A stretch of 64,000 nt of DNA, from the NCBI GenBank assembly GCA_910589415.1, contig OU342630.1, positions 88,284,186 to 88,348,185 of the forward strand. The letters run 5' to 3'. Numbering within the stretch: the stretch's first letter is position 1; each line of letters opens with the position of its first letter. The translations under genes and the position numbers were made by a program. Under the pieces are notes generated by a model. It did no database searches, had not been told where the DNA came from, and saw nothing but the letters and a program-made list of their open reading frames with translations. The stretch is from Malachius bipustulatus (lineage: Eukaryota > Arthropoda > Insecta > Coleoptera > Melyridae). Of the stretch, positions 34,201 through 49,200 are shown in pieces.

Positions 34201-37200
34201 TGGTTTGATGTTGTTGTTACATATTATCAATAAAAAAGTATAAAAAAAGTATAATTTTCAAGTGAAAATTTTCCCAATGTCTCTTGCGTGGATCAGGAAT
34301 CTGCAATTAAGTGGATTCTATTTTTTACTCCAAAAACAAAGCAAGAGACGAAAAAAATTCAAAAGACAAAAATGTTGTATTATTAGTTGCTCAATCTATA
34401 AAATATATAAAAAAAATGAGTGGTATACATTTTTCCTTGCAATAATATTGGTGAGGGTTTCCCCTTGGACGTCACTGGACTTGATAATTTTAATCTACTT
34501 GGGGTTGACGGGAGCTACTAATTACTATAAATAACACTACCAAATTTACAATATCGACCAAAGAATGTTTGAGATATTTACGAAAAAGTAATTCTAAATA
34601 ATAAGTTTAACACGCTGTAACTTGAAAACGAAACATTTGCGGATTCATGTTCATATGAATCACTCAAATATTCTGTTCCTAAATTTATGGTATTTTTACA
34701 CTCTGTATAAATACCAATTTCTAGAATTCATATTTTGTTGTTTTTTGGAAACTTAGAATTCCAAAGTTGTAGTTTTTGAAAATACGGTGAATATATTCAA
34801 TGATCTTTTATTTTTTAATTAAAAATCAATTTTTCTAAAAGGGAGCAGAATTTATTTCCAGCAATATCAGACCAATATTTTGATAACACAGGGCATTTTA
34901 AAATCAGTAATAATTATCTGACAGATTGTTAATCTTGTAACAAATAGATACCTATTTCAAATTTTTAAACTATAAAGACGTGAAGTCCTTTTATGCATCA
35001 ATGAATTATTTATGTTTTCTCAAATATTTCAGCATGCATTAATATAAAAAATGTACTTACTACTTTTTTTATTTGGCTCTCGGGTGCTGTAAAATTTTGT
35101 TTTCATGTTAGTCAAAACTAAAATAAAAACTCCCAAACTATCAATATCACAAAATTACAATAATGTGTTATTCTCGTTTGACAAAATCTGGGGCCGGTTT
35201 TTTTTTCTTTTTTTTTTATTTAAAAATATATATATTTTTTTTTTTTTAATTTTTCCAATCGGCTACGACGTGCTCATGTAGAATAGCTATTATTATTATT
35301 CATTGACAATCTTTTAAGGGAAACGTGTATTAGTAATTAAAAATATTTGTTTTGGCAGTAACAAAATTATTCGAATTAGGCATATCATAGCCGCTCACAC
35401 TTGTAATTTTGAAAAAGTGTAGGTAAGTTATTCTGTCATGATAAAAAAAAAACTGTTAATTTGTAGGTATTTTGGTATCAGCATGCTCAGAAAACAATTT
35501 TCTTTCGATAGACACCATTACCGTTCTTGTAGATAAAAGTGGTGCGAAATAAACTACAAATATGTGATTTTCCATACTATTCGCCTATGTCCCTCTTTGA
35601 AACTTGTCAAACGGTATTTAAAGGCATAGCAAGAGAAAATAAAAATAAATAGATTCCTCATTAATTATTGCAATTTCTGAAAGTTATTTATCATTTTCTT
35701 GTGTAGTCTTCAGCCGTTGTCCAACTTTGGAATTTCTATCAAAAAATCACTTAAGCACAAAGTTTTTTCCCAAACGGCAAATTTCTTGTACTTAAGTACC
35801 TTTATAAAGGCTGTCCCTGAAATTACTTTGCAGCTCACTATCAAATGTTTCTCGGATGAAACTAAATTGGTTTAAGTCAACTTATTTCAGTCCAAAGTTG
35901 CTTAGTTTGGCCACTGCATGGGAGATGCCAAAATGTCAATTCTGAAATTGTTTTTTGAATGTAAAAACTGAACCGCTGAAGCGATTTTGATGAAATGTGA
36001 TAAGACGTTATGTTTTTATGGAACAAAAAGTGCATTACTAAAATTACTCATGACATTAATTCATTGGGGGTAGATCATGGGTTTTTTAGGTTTCACATCC
36101 TTCGAACTTCTATGCCGATGGAAGTAAAAAAAAAAGAAATACCGAGCATAATTATTATATTATATTATATAATATTATTATATTATATTATATTATATTA
36201 TATTATTATAATACCAATTATAATTGGTCGACTCATTTTCTACAAAAAAGTTACTCTTTGTAATAGCTTAACCTTATCATTTAGAAGATAATCGGATTTG
36301 AATGTCGAGCCGGCGATGGCTTCGCTATTTAGAAGTGCAGGCTACTATTATTAACCGTTGAACCTGCCTCGGACTGAGTTCGAACCCTAGTCTCGGCGCT
36401 CTGGTTGTTTGTGTCGTGTTTGGGTCGTTCTAATATTTAATTGGAATCCTTGAGACTTGCTAGGTAACTAGCAAGTTCTCGAAGCCATGCATAATTACTG
36501 AAGTGGAGCTAGGAAATTTTTGAATGTTGAAATGTAAATTAATTTTATTATTCGATGTAAATTAAAAAAATCCCATGAAAAAAGAGAACTATAAAAATCA
36601 ACATTCAAATGCGATTATCTTAGATACGATAAGGTTGGGCGACTTTTATAAAAAAGTACCTTTTTATTAGAAAATTAGTCGACTAATCTATTTAATATCC
36701 ATTTTTTTTTAAATTCCATTGGCGTAGAAGTTCAAAGGTGTGAAACCTAAAAAAACCCATTATCTGCGTCAATGAACTAACATCATGAATGAGTAATTCT
36801 AGTATTGCACTATTTGTCCCATTAAACCATAACGTCATACCAAATTTCATCAAAATTTAGCAGTTAAGGTTTTCAGCTCAAATAACAATTTCAGAATTGA
36901 CACTTTGACATCTCATAGTGGCCAAACCAAGCAACTTGGGACTAAGATAAGTTGACTTAAATCGATTTAGTTTCACCAGAGGAACATTTTGTAGTGAACT
37001 GTAAAGTTATTTCGGGGACAATTCTATAGGAACATATTTTAGAGTTCCTAGAAGCAACTGGATTCAATGTAAAGTGAACATACGATATTTCATACTTTTA
37101 ATACTATAAATAATGTCTAGTTCGCTGGAAAAAAAAATAAACAAAAAAGTATTTTAAACCTACTTGCTGTTTTAAATAAATAATGAAACAACCTATTGAC

Positions 37201-40200
37201 AAATGAAAAAAATCTTTAATAAGGTAAATCATTATGGAAATACTGCAGTCAAAGATGCTGTTTAAAGTTCTCATCGTTATTGAACTTGGCTATAATAATA
37301 ATATGGTTAAACAGCAAAAAAGTAATTCAAATTCATTATAATCCCATTATATTTTTTATAGACTTCTTAAGCACCGACTAGCTTACTTAATGACTGTGTT
37401 TATCATACGCGACGATTAAATAGTTCAGCAATTTAAAATCAATTAGCATTATGTATCGTATAGTAGGTACCTATAATGTAAATAAACAATAAACTACACT
37501 TTCAGTTTTTAAGTACCTACTTCAGATACTCTCTTCTAAATAAAAAAGCATAAACCAGCAAAGATATTAATCTCGACAAAAATACAGTCTCCTATAATAA
37601 CACCTTCTTAAAAAGTGTTCCATACGAAATTTGCTCCCTCCTCAACCATCAATTTTATTCAAGTTTTGAAAAAAATGCTCAAACAGTCCAATTTTAACTA
37701 GGGGGGGGGGGGGGGGGGGGTAGAATCATATCGTAGTTTCAACTTTTACATCTGTGCATGTAGCGTCCAGGACCGCCCTTTCATAGGTACCTATACTGTC
37801 CTCTTGTTGGCGTTAATTTTAGATCATTACTCTGAGGATGGAGATCTAATCTTTTGTAAATTTCAGAGAAACTAACAATTGGATAATTTGTTTTTTGTAG
37901 TTCTCATAAAATCAAGAGCCATCCATTTGACATTTAAAATATTTTCAAAGCCGACTAGATCCCAGGGTTTTCATAGTCAACTTTTGTTTTTTTTATGGCC
38001 TCCAGATTGTTTTTGCATGAAAAAATCACAATTTTATAAAAAGATAAAATTGTGCAAGTTTTCTCCAATTTAATCGACCTTGCATCTCTGCTAGTTCTGT
38101 AGAGATCCTAACTGTGAAGTAACAAAAAACGCTCTGCATTTTCTTTTTCTTTAGATGCTGTTTAAATGCTTCTATAAAGCAGCACATTTGAAATTAGTGG
38201 CCTAACTGTACCTCAACGTTTACAAATTGTAAATAAAAATCAATATTATTGTTCAGAGCCATTAGGGGCCTAAACTCCGAAACATAATAAAACGATAATT
38301 AAATTTAAAGGAAATGAGAGAAAATTTAGCACTTTTTTATTAAACTCTTCTGCAAGAACGCATACATTATACATGAGCAATTAGTTCCATTTAATGAAAA
38401 AGAAATAAAGTTTATGGAAGTCTCCTAATCCGAAGTTCAGTTTCCAACTTATAATTGAATCAATTCCGATTGTTTACATCTAGCTGGGACGACGGGAAAG
38501 TTAGACGAGCAGGAGTTTTTATTATTTTTAATAAAAGGGGATTGAATTCAACTTCTAAAGAGATTATTCGTTTCTTTTTGACTTGCGCATTGAACAGAAA
38601 ATTGATTATTTCATCCGATATTACAAAGGATGAATAATATAATGATCACTGTGTTCGTAAAATAAATAATTCAAAGGTACTGTTCTTTATTTTTCATACA
38701 AAATTACATGAATTTTCATTGGGAAATATCTGAAAAGAGGAAAAGATTTTTAAAATGAATATCGTAGTACCTACTCCTGCTGAAAAGTTCGATAAGTTTA
38801 ATGGACCAGAAAATCTCTAATGCTAGAAAGTGTGAAACTTAAACAATTTTAAAAGAGTTTCAGTTTAATAGAAATTGAATGCTGGAAATAACGGATATTG
38901 CATATCTCAGCTCGAATGTTATTTTTATCAATTTTTCTAATAGGTAGGACCTGTACCAATATCTTTTTTACTCCGGAACTTTAAAACATTTTGCATCTGC
39001 ATGTGCTACTTTTAAAATTACTGCGAATTTAGTTTGACTTGCACTAAATATTGTTACGGAAAACTCTTCGGTCTACGGATATTATGAAGTCTTTTTGTTG
39101 ATAGATTGTGATTGTCTTCTTTTTTCATTTCAAGTGGTTTCAGAAGAAATATAGATAAATATGTGAATCTTTGCTCTAATTGCAAAAACATTTTTTTTTT
39201 GTGATAAATCCCCCTCAACTCCAACCATTGGTACGGTCCCTGGACTGTCCCTGGACCATGTAATTCTGGATGGCCAGAAATTCCTTTTTCTGATTATTAC
39301 CGATGCTACTAGGTCGTTCGTCAGTCGTCGTGCGCTAAAACACAGAGAAGTCACCCCCTTAGTATAAATTGTGTGTTTGAAGAAGCTTGGTTATTGGACT
39401 AGGACGATTTACCTTGAGAGAGAAGATACCTGTTGCTGATATCGTAAACGACTTTATACTTGATTTGAATAATTATGCAGAAATGCGGTGTCGTCCTAAA
39501 TATAAGAAACGACGAAATCATACTACGCACACCGGCACGATTTTTCGAAAAAATTCGGCTGGTGGCTGCAGATATCGTTCGTTTGAAGGGCTACTCTGAA
39601 CTCGTCCTGGCCAAGAGAGATTGTGAGCCTGGGAGGATCCATAGAAAGGCCACTCGATAGAGTGTATGCTAAGACCATGCAAGGAAGATTTCAAAAACTG
39701 CAAGAAGATAGAATCACAGCAAGGAGCCCCGAGTATAAATTACATTACTGTTGAAGTCCCTGACGACTGGAAAACGGAGGTGTCACTGTCACTGCGTAAG
39801 AGCAGGGAGCAACTGGGGGCTCTCGGAAAACGCAAGCATTCAGGAGTCAGTTCGGGGTAAGATTACTCTCGTGAGATATCAAATGAAGACTCGATATGAC
39901 AGAATGGTAAACTCGGGAGGTTTCTAGGATCGCGACCAGGAATGGCTCGAGGGGGGCAGTGTTGCATTCCCCGTAAAGTGACTGGTAATAGAACGACGGC
40001 AGTAATCCTGGAAATGGCCACCTCTCTGCGGTTGTTAGCCTGGTAACCTGGTGGCGTTTCGCAATAGCCTCGCTAGGAGCATTTATACTACTGTGATGTC
40101 GTTGCGATTACCTCCTCGCTAGTCCTGCTATCCGGGCATCTCGTGACATTCACGTTGGAAAACCAGAAAACTATCAGAGAAACTATCACGGATGTCTAGA

Positions 40201-43200
40201 AACTAATCCTGCCTGGGATGTTCCAGAAATAGAACATTTAGACTCCACGAGTATTCCGGAGCTAGTTAGTTCTCGAAGCCATTCTAGAAAGTAACCCAGA
40301 CTGTAGGTATATAAGCCGAGATAGGAGCGGTGCTAGTTCAGCTCAGTATAGACTGCGAATAAGAAAGCGATAGTAAGTTAAAATTCCATTAGACAGTGCT
40401 AAATAAGAAGGAGGAAGTAATGTTATGGACATTCTGTGATTTACGGAAACAGTATTAGTACATAGTTGGATTATAATTGGACTTGTAAATTAGTATAATT
40501 AAAGTGTGAATTGTTAGTTAAAGTGATTATAATAAAGTAATTAACCCAGGTACCTAATTGGCTTTCAAATTCAAAGGCGAATCCACCAATAAATTTTTGA
40601 AAACGGGATGAAAACGGGTTTCCACGAAGAAAACCCTTAACAATACCTTCATCTGATGATGGATTTGTGAGAGATAATGAAACACATTATAACTATTGTT
40701 TGAGAAAAAACTTTCAAATAAGGGATTCCTCTTCAAAAAAACACAAGTAGTTCACATAATGGTTACAGAAACGCCTTTTACTTCTCATTAGTCATTACAC
40801 AATGACACCATATAATGGAGACCGAGCGAGATGTAAAAGATGGAAATGGAGAAGTTTTCCTGGAAGTTTTCTGGACAAAGAGAGGTTTTCTCTGATGTCT
40901 ACTGATGGTTGGCAACGTTTCTGGATTGGTTTCTTGCCACTGCAGTCAGCATGATTCAAATTACGCCAGTTGACACTGCATTAAAATACATGTGCAAAAT
41001 TCTAAATCGGATAACCAGAATCGAAACGATAGTGATTCAGCAAATCCAGTGGGGTAAGCCCAGCCCCAGCCTAATAATGTCGAAGGCAATGCTATGTAAT
41101 TTTGTTACTTGACACAAATTATGTGTGTGTGAGCATGAAAACGTAGGAGGGAGATTTAAAAAAAAATCATGTTTGAGATTTAATCCGTAAAATTGCAAAA
41201 TGAAGAATTCCCATTGTTTACTGTTTTATAGATTCAGACATTAATTTTTTTCCAAGCCTTCCTACAATACGTTTTCATTTGCTGACACGATAGAAAGATC
41301 TCATTAATTTCTTTACTGCTGAAGGTGATATTACCTATAATATATGCTATTCGAAACACATGATCTTAAGAATTTCCTAAATTGTATACCTTTTGGCTAC
41401 TGATGCATGCACACCTATGTGTTCTAATCTTTTATCCGTGTCTACTCAATAACTCTAAATAATCCTATACCTATTCATTCAGCCAACATGGTAGAACCTA
41501 TACCCACACAAGAAAAGCGTAAGATTTTTTTCAACGAAATATTTCAATTTTTATTTTATTTTTCATTGAAAGTTTCATTGAAATCAATGAAAAGTGAAGC
41601 GTCAACTGTTATACCAATCCCTGTGGAAATCGACAATCCAGTTCATCGTATATTTATGAAAATCTCGTCATCTCTGAATATTACACCGTCAACTGTCTCG
41701 ATCAGCGGATATATGATTATGCAGACGACTGCAAGTCAATAAGCTTAGCTTAAGTGATATAAGAATGAGCGAGGCGAGAGCAACCTGAATTTTCCGATAA
41801 AAGTCTAATTTCGCGGAAGTTATAAAAAATCAATCATCCCTGGAGTCGTTCCAAATTGCTGACTAGAACGAAAACGTTTTATTAATATTCATAAAGTTAG
41901 TAAAGCTGTTACTTACGTATTTCTACTCTTAAATCACTTTAATATTGCCACGGGGAGTTTTTAAATTTAATTTGGCTTTGTCATAATTTTATTAATTTCA
42001 TACGGTTGGTCCATTTGCTTTTCCGTAGTAGGTAGCAACATAAATATCAAGTCTCATTAAATTATCATGTCACAAACGACAAACTTCATGATTAGAAATT
42101 TCGCAATGTATTCCGCCTGAGGGATCTTCACATAGAATTTCTAATAATGTTAGTCCTATATACATAAAAAAAAACTATTAACTCTTATAACTCTTAAATT
42201 AATATCTTAAATACGTAATTTTTAAGAGGGCCCGTATCGAAATACAATCAAAGTCACTTTTAAATTTAAATTTACTAATTTAAATACACTTTGGGTTACT
42301 GTGGTTTTTCACAGTCGTTTTAAGTGACTTGAAATTAAAGTCACATAATATAATGTTCCATTTTTTATTGTTCAAACAAAGTTGTTGCTTGATAATTTTG
42401 TGAATGACAATGACAATTACATTAAAAGTTATAGGCGAGTAGTTTTGCTTTTTGCTACAAAAAGTCTTGAATGCAGAAACAAAATTGTAACAAAATTTAA
42501 TATTGGTAACGGGATGAAATTTTGGTACCTACTATACGCATATAAAGCAAAATGTTATCTTGATTGGAATTCGACTATTTCGCGAAAAGCACAAACTTTT
42601 AGTCTCGCGTTGACGTTATTCAGTCAACGCAACTCTTTTATTGAATTTTTTTGTTGCGAAGTTTACAAAAGCAAATTTTTTATTATTTTTGATTCACGAA
42701 GTTGAATGTACAGTAACTTTCATGATTATAACTTATAACATAGGGACAACAACGCTAAATCTTGTAAAATTTTTGCCGAACTGATACCTATCTGCTTATG
42801 GTTATATTTTTTTCTTTGTCACAATATTCCTTTAGGTTTTCAAGGAATTTATTTTGGCTCTGCTCAGATCTGATATTATCAGACATGAACGGTATAATGG
42901 ATATACAGAACACGTATTGCCATTAAATAGTATGTAAAGAGATAAGATATCTTCGTGTGAATTCTCGGGTTATGTCTTGTAAGCAATTACAGTTGTCATA
43001 GTTTAGTCTACTAGAATCAATAGATTAGGAATAGATAATATTAGGAATAGAACATGTAAAGAACATATATCTTATTTTAAAGGAGATCACACGCGCTTCC
43101 CTACTTACTACTCGACTGTAATTTTTATTTTAAAATTCAATTGATCATTTTAATTTGTTTTTCGTTGGATTTATTTTATTTTGAGAAGTTTTTACTTGGG

Positions 43201-46200
43201 ATGTAAAGAGGTTTATTAATTACCAATTGATTTACATACAGGGTGTCCGGTAAGTACCTCCTAATCTCTCGGGAGCATACAGGGGAGGTCAAAATAAACC
43301 TAGTCTGTCATAAAAAAAACATTCCTAAAGTGTCCCTAAACGGAGATACAGAGCCCCAAAATGGTACCCTAAGATTTACTTTTTTGGCTCTAACTTTTGA
43401 ACGTATAATTTGATGAAATTTTAATTTTTTTTATAGAGGCCATAAAGACGCATTAAGCCATATCAGAGTGGATGTTTGACGTCCTAAAGGAAGTCAGGAA
43501 CGGACTTACCACCACACTCATTGTGTCAAAGTTTTGACAGGTGTCATTTTACAGAGCTGAAATCTTATTTTTTAAATACGCTGGTCATTCATCTTCACAA
43601 AAGGTACTCCTAATTTATTTCGATAAAACTAGCGGTTCTCAAAATAAATCGACTTTTATGCGAATTTTGATCTAGTTCCGTCAATAGCAATCCATTATGT
43701 AGGTAGGTTTATCAACAATAACCTGATTTTTACCTGTTTGTGTTTAGCATTAGTAACTTTTGAGTGTTTATTCGCATACCTAAAAACCGATTTATCTCGA
43801 AAACCGTCAGTTTTACCGAAATAAATTAAGAGCACCTTTTTTAAAGATGAAGTATCAGACTATTCAAAAAATAGTTTGTAGCTCTGTAAAGTGACACCTG
43901 TCAAAATTTTGACTCAACGAGTATGATGGTAAGTCCGTTCCTGACTTCCCTGACGACGTCAAACATCGACTTTAATATGGCCTGATGGCTATCTGTGGCA
44001 GCTATTAAGTGTTTAAATTCCATCCAATTATACAGGTCGGTTCAAAAGTTAGAGCCAAAAAAGTAAATTGCGGGGCACCCTTTTAGGGCTCCATATCTCC
44101 GTTTGGGGACACTGTAGGAAAAATTTTTTTATGACAGACTAGGTTTTTTTTGACCTCCCCTGTATGCTTCCGAGAGATTAGGAGGTACTTACCGGACACC
44201 CTGTATAATACAGACCATTATTAAAGTGCGTAAATTTTTAATTTTTGAAACTATTAGTATTTAATTAAAAAAAAAAAAATACCAGGTTTGAATCGATTTT
44301 TTTTATACCTAAGTCCATAGTGCGCTTTGTAAAGTATAAATTTTAACTGCACGTGTCAGGCGATTTTACGTAATGCGCAAGATTAAATAAGTACATAACA
44401 CTGATTACTTGCACGTTTCACTAATCCGTAGCCTGTTAATAATTAATGCATTTCAGAGGGTTGCGTGGCAGGGCAATGCATTCTGTAAAGGGTTCTGAAG
44501 AGGGGGGTTACCCTTTGTTTTGGTTCAGGAATCCGGAAAGAATATTTATGCTTTAAGTCACCTATAACCTACGCTGTATCCGACTGCAATTAAGTGCTTA
44601 ATGGTCCCTCTTTCATGTAATTAATTATTCAATATTAATTTCGTAAATTACTGCATCAACTGGAAGGTTTCAATTAAGTGCATATTCATATTTTTGTTTA
44701 TAGAGTTATAATAATTGTTAAATATATAGTAGGATTAACTTTAAAAAGTCAGATGTGACGTCACACTAACCGTCCGAACTAATATTTTTAATTTCATCAG
44801 AAAATGTCAAACAGTTAATTGTCAAGTTGTGAACGAGCGTAAATTATTGAAGGAATCATTCAAAAAATGAATTGAACCGCTTACGTCAGTTTGAGAGCCA
44901 CTGACAACTACATAAAATTTATTCACGTAATGACATTCTATCCTCTGTGTTGTGCATTTAATTCTCATTCAAAACCAATGTTGACGTATACTTATTTATG
45001 CGGGATGGAGTGTTTAGACAAACTGGACGGTTACTATAAAAACCACGTATATGAAACAAAATAAATCGAACTATCAAAAGGATGTGTATTCTTAATCGAT
45101 ACGTATAACTTTTTAGACTTTATTGGACTATAGTCATTTTTCTGCGAGTATTTTTGATTAAACCTCTCTATTAGTTTATTTAATTACAGTAAAGATGTAG
45201 AATAAGTAGTAAAATAGAGGAAAATGCAAATTTTCGCAAAAACACTAGAATATATTTTTTATTACACGTGTTTTATTACGTCTAGAGCGAGGCATTTAGC
45301 GGCTCTTCCTAACGACATCATCAAAATAAGTTGGGAGAGAGTCAATATAATGAACAACAGCAAGTTTGAAAGAAGTTTTACCAAAACATTTGGAGTCTCT
45401 TTTAACGGAAATAGTAGGAGAGAAAAAGCTGCTAAACAATACATATACATGGTGTTTGGTAACTAGACAGCGAAAATCAAACGTCATAGGTATATAAAAA
45501 ATCATATTTCAAGCCTAAAAAAAAAGAATAACTTTTTTCCAGGTAGACCTTCGTTTGGGAAATAGTAGGCATTTCAAACAATGTAAAACTAGAGGCAGCT
45601 ATGAAAAAAATTTCCAGTAAGTGGACACCTACAATCAAATTTCATACTTAAATATAAATATAATAAACTTAATAAAATATAAAATCGTATTTTAAGCATA
45701 AAAAATAATAACTTTTTTATCCTACCCCATAAGAAAATTGAACTTTCTCGACTGCATGCCCCCGGAGAAAGTGCCACTTTTCCTGCCTAGGCGGTAAAAT
45801 TATTTTTATATTTTCACGCTAGAGGGCCACCCAATTGCAATTGAATGCTATTTCCAGAGGGAACCAATAGCAAGCAAGCTTATAGCTGTATGTCAATCTG
45901 TCAATGTCAATAGACCAGCAAGACCCAGCAAATTAAATACTAATAGTGAGGTACTGATGTCAAATTTACCCAAACAAGGAATTTCTTTCAATAATAATTA
46001 TTGTAATATTCAAAATTCAACGTTCACTATTAATGTTATCCATAAATAAATAAATAAATTACTGATTGTAATTTAACTAATCTACGCTTACTGATAGTAA
46101 TCTATTAAGCAAACATCATATTATGTAGGTATTCAATAAATTTTCTTTCAAAACAAATTTTTTTTCAAAAAAAAAAAAATTATTATTATTTTTGTGTAGG

Positions 46201-49200
46201 ATAAAAAATTATGTGTAAACCACGGCGGTAAAGTGTCTTTTCAGGCCTCAAGAAGTGGCCAGCCTCGGCTGCGCCTCGCCTGGCCATATCTTCTTGAGGC
46301 CTGAAAAGTGCCACTTTACCGCCTAGGTATACAATATACTATTATCAAGATCAGGCCTCGTTTAGGAAATATTTTTTATTGTTACCTAATATTTTACTTT
46401 TTTGAAAATGTTTCTTAACCGAAGCCGGATCTTTATAAGAGTTAATCTTTTCTGTGTATACTTATGTACGACTTTTGAATTTTGCTGTTCCGTAACTGAA
46501 AATACACATAAATATTTTCATAGAAGCAGGGATACTCTTTTTACATTTTTTGAAATATTTCCCAAACGAATCCCTATCTGGAAAAAGTTATTCTATAATT
46601 TTAATTAATGGGGGTATTTTGCGTATAGGTATTTTCATTTTTTTGACTTAAAATGTGATTTTATACATGACATTTGATTTTGCCCATTTAGCAAACATGC
46701 TGTATAGGATGGTTAACAATTCGAGATTCCCAATGGAATCTCAGAAACTGTGGGAGCTACGAGATCAGTTAAATTAGAGAAATGTCGCATTATTTTATAC
46801 TTTAGGTATTAAGAATCTGAAACTGAAACTTCATATTTTAGCCGTATCTTTCTTATTATTAAAAATAAATTAATTATTCTTTGTAGGTTTACATACTTAT
46901 AAGTCCTCAAGAGCTCTCCATTTAACATAACAATAATTTTCTAAGCCGACTAGATCCAAGGGTTTTAACAGTCAATTTTTGTTTTTCGCCATATCGTTTT
47001 TTCATATCATTTGGTATTAAAAATCAAGGGAACAAAAAATCTGATAAATTTAAACAAATTTTTTCTCAATATTTGATTCTTCTTCAAAAATATATTTTCA
47101 TAGCCGAAGTAGGTACGTTCATGACTTCAAATTGACCGTGAAAAAATGTTCACTGTTTTTCTGAAAAAGAAGAATAAAAGTAAACCTAAAAGAAATAATT
47201 TATCTATTTTCAACAACATAAAAAAAAATTGTCTAAATAGGAAATAATGATTTTCAAGCTATTTCAGCGTTATTATTATTATTATTATTTGAACAACGAG
47301 TTAAATTATCCAAAAATGTTGTTTCAGATTCTCAATAAACATAAAATAGTGCAACTTTTCTCTTAGTAATCGACGTCGTATCTCTGTTACCGTTTTCGAG
47401 ATCCCAATAATAGTGAGAATGAAATTAACCACCCTGTATATGAGACCTAAATAATACCCGACAAAAGAAAATCTAATGACATTTGGCATTTAAAGCGAGG
47501 TCAGTTAAATTAGAGATAAGCTGCACAATTTTATGATTACTAAGAAACTGAAAAAAATTACGATTACTTCAGTCGTTGCTGAAATATCCTGAAAAGACTG
47601 AAAAATCGAAATTTCTTATTTTATTTGTCTTTTTTATTGTTGAAAATTAATAAATTATTTTTTCTATAAGTTTACATAAGTCATCAAAAGCATTCATTAA
47701 AAAACTTTTCAAAGAGCTAATAAAAAAAATCATGAAAACGCATTACCTTTCCACGACACCCTTCCCCTCCCAGTCCCTATGCACAGTTTCCCCGTGGAAG
47801 CCGGTAGGAGTGGGGAAACCCACATGCAATACATTCTTACATACTGCTAAGAATAAATAAAAAAGAACTAATAAGTAATGAGATTCATTTTTTTTTATTG
47901 TCCTTTTTTCGAAAGAAACAACATTTTTTATTGAAATACGACATTTTAAGAATTGAAATTACTTTCCTTATCATTTTTTAATTTTTTTATAATTCGGTAT
48001 TAAAAGTTGACTTTTTTTGAAAAATGAAGAAAAAAAAAGATTTTTTTTAATGTTATTAATTTTTGGTTTCCATGTTTTTTTATACCGAACGACATAAAAA
48101 AAAATTGGCGGTCATAAGAAAAACAAAAGTTGACTAGGAAAACTCTAGGTTTTTTGCCCAGCAAATACCAAAATACTCGACAAATCAGATAAGGTGTTTT
48201 ATCATTACCTATTCATTATCACTTTTTATTTTCTGTCTTCTTTTATTTAATGACAATTTGATCTTATTTAAGATCTTCGCGTTTAAGGCTTGCTTTGTTA
48301 CCTACCTAACCTACCGATCTTACCAAAAGTTGAAATATTTCCAGCAGCAAAAATCCAGAAATGATCGTAGAATTTTCACGTAAACTCCGAACTCTGCCTC
48401 CTATCGACAAACGGTTTTCAGTTTTGGATTCGTCGGTAATTATACTATTGAAAATGAAAAAAATAAAACCCTTAATTTTTTGATAATATTTCAATTTCGC
48501 GTGCATATACTACACTGGCTAATCTCTTACCGTTTCCAAGCAGATCCTCAAGTTAGGTACTGCCACTTGAACTGGATATTATACCTAATTATAATTTTAG
48601 AAGAAATTTAAAGAAGAGATTATTGGTTATGTATAAGAGCTAATTAAATTTGTTAGCGAATACGGGTGTTGGTGTTCTTAGACCATTGGTGTTAGCCTGA
48701 GTAGTATTTCGAAAGAAATGAAATTTGGATCAACAATTTTAGATCATGTTTTCCTAAATTACCTCTACCTATTCCAAAACGGATACTAATGTTTTGAAAG
48801 TTATGTAAAGGTGTAAGTGATGTATAATCTATCCTTGTACTTTCAACCATCCGAAGAAACCGATTCACTAAATAGTTAAAAAGAAACTGATAACAAAACG
48901 GAATAACTGAACTTTAATGAAGCTATTGGTCAATAATTATTATTGAATACCGCGTAACTGGTAGGTAATTGGAATGGAAACAAGAACCACTGCCGGTGTT
49001 ATTTATTGTCTACGTGTTAACTTCCACTAAATAAGGGGAATTGGAGTTACAGTGCTTGTCACTAAATACTGAAATATCTCAATAAACTTACCAGAGATAA
49101 TTGGAAAGAGATTCTCACTCTAATTAACTAGTGTGTAGGTTTCAATACACGACTGATTGCCTCAGGATTGCAGACAATTGACCATCCTAATGAACAGATC

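Noticed and set aside
36304..36500. Functional tRNA gene
   Set aside because: Only a B-box match; no cloverleaf with acceptor pairing could be drawn.
42382..42705. 107-codon frame
   Set aside because: No recognised motif, AT-rich codons and lies within the netrin intron; chance open frame is as likely.
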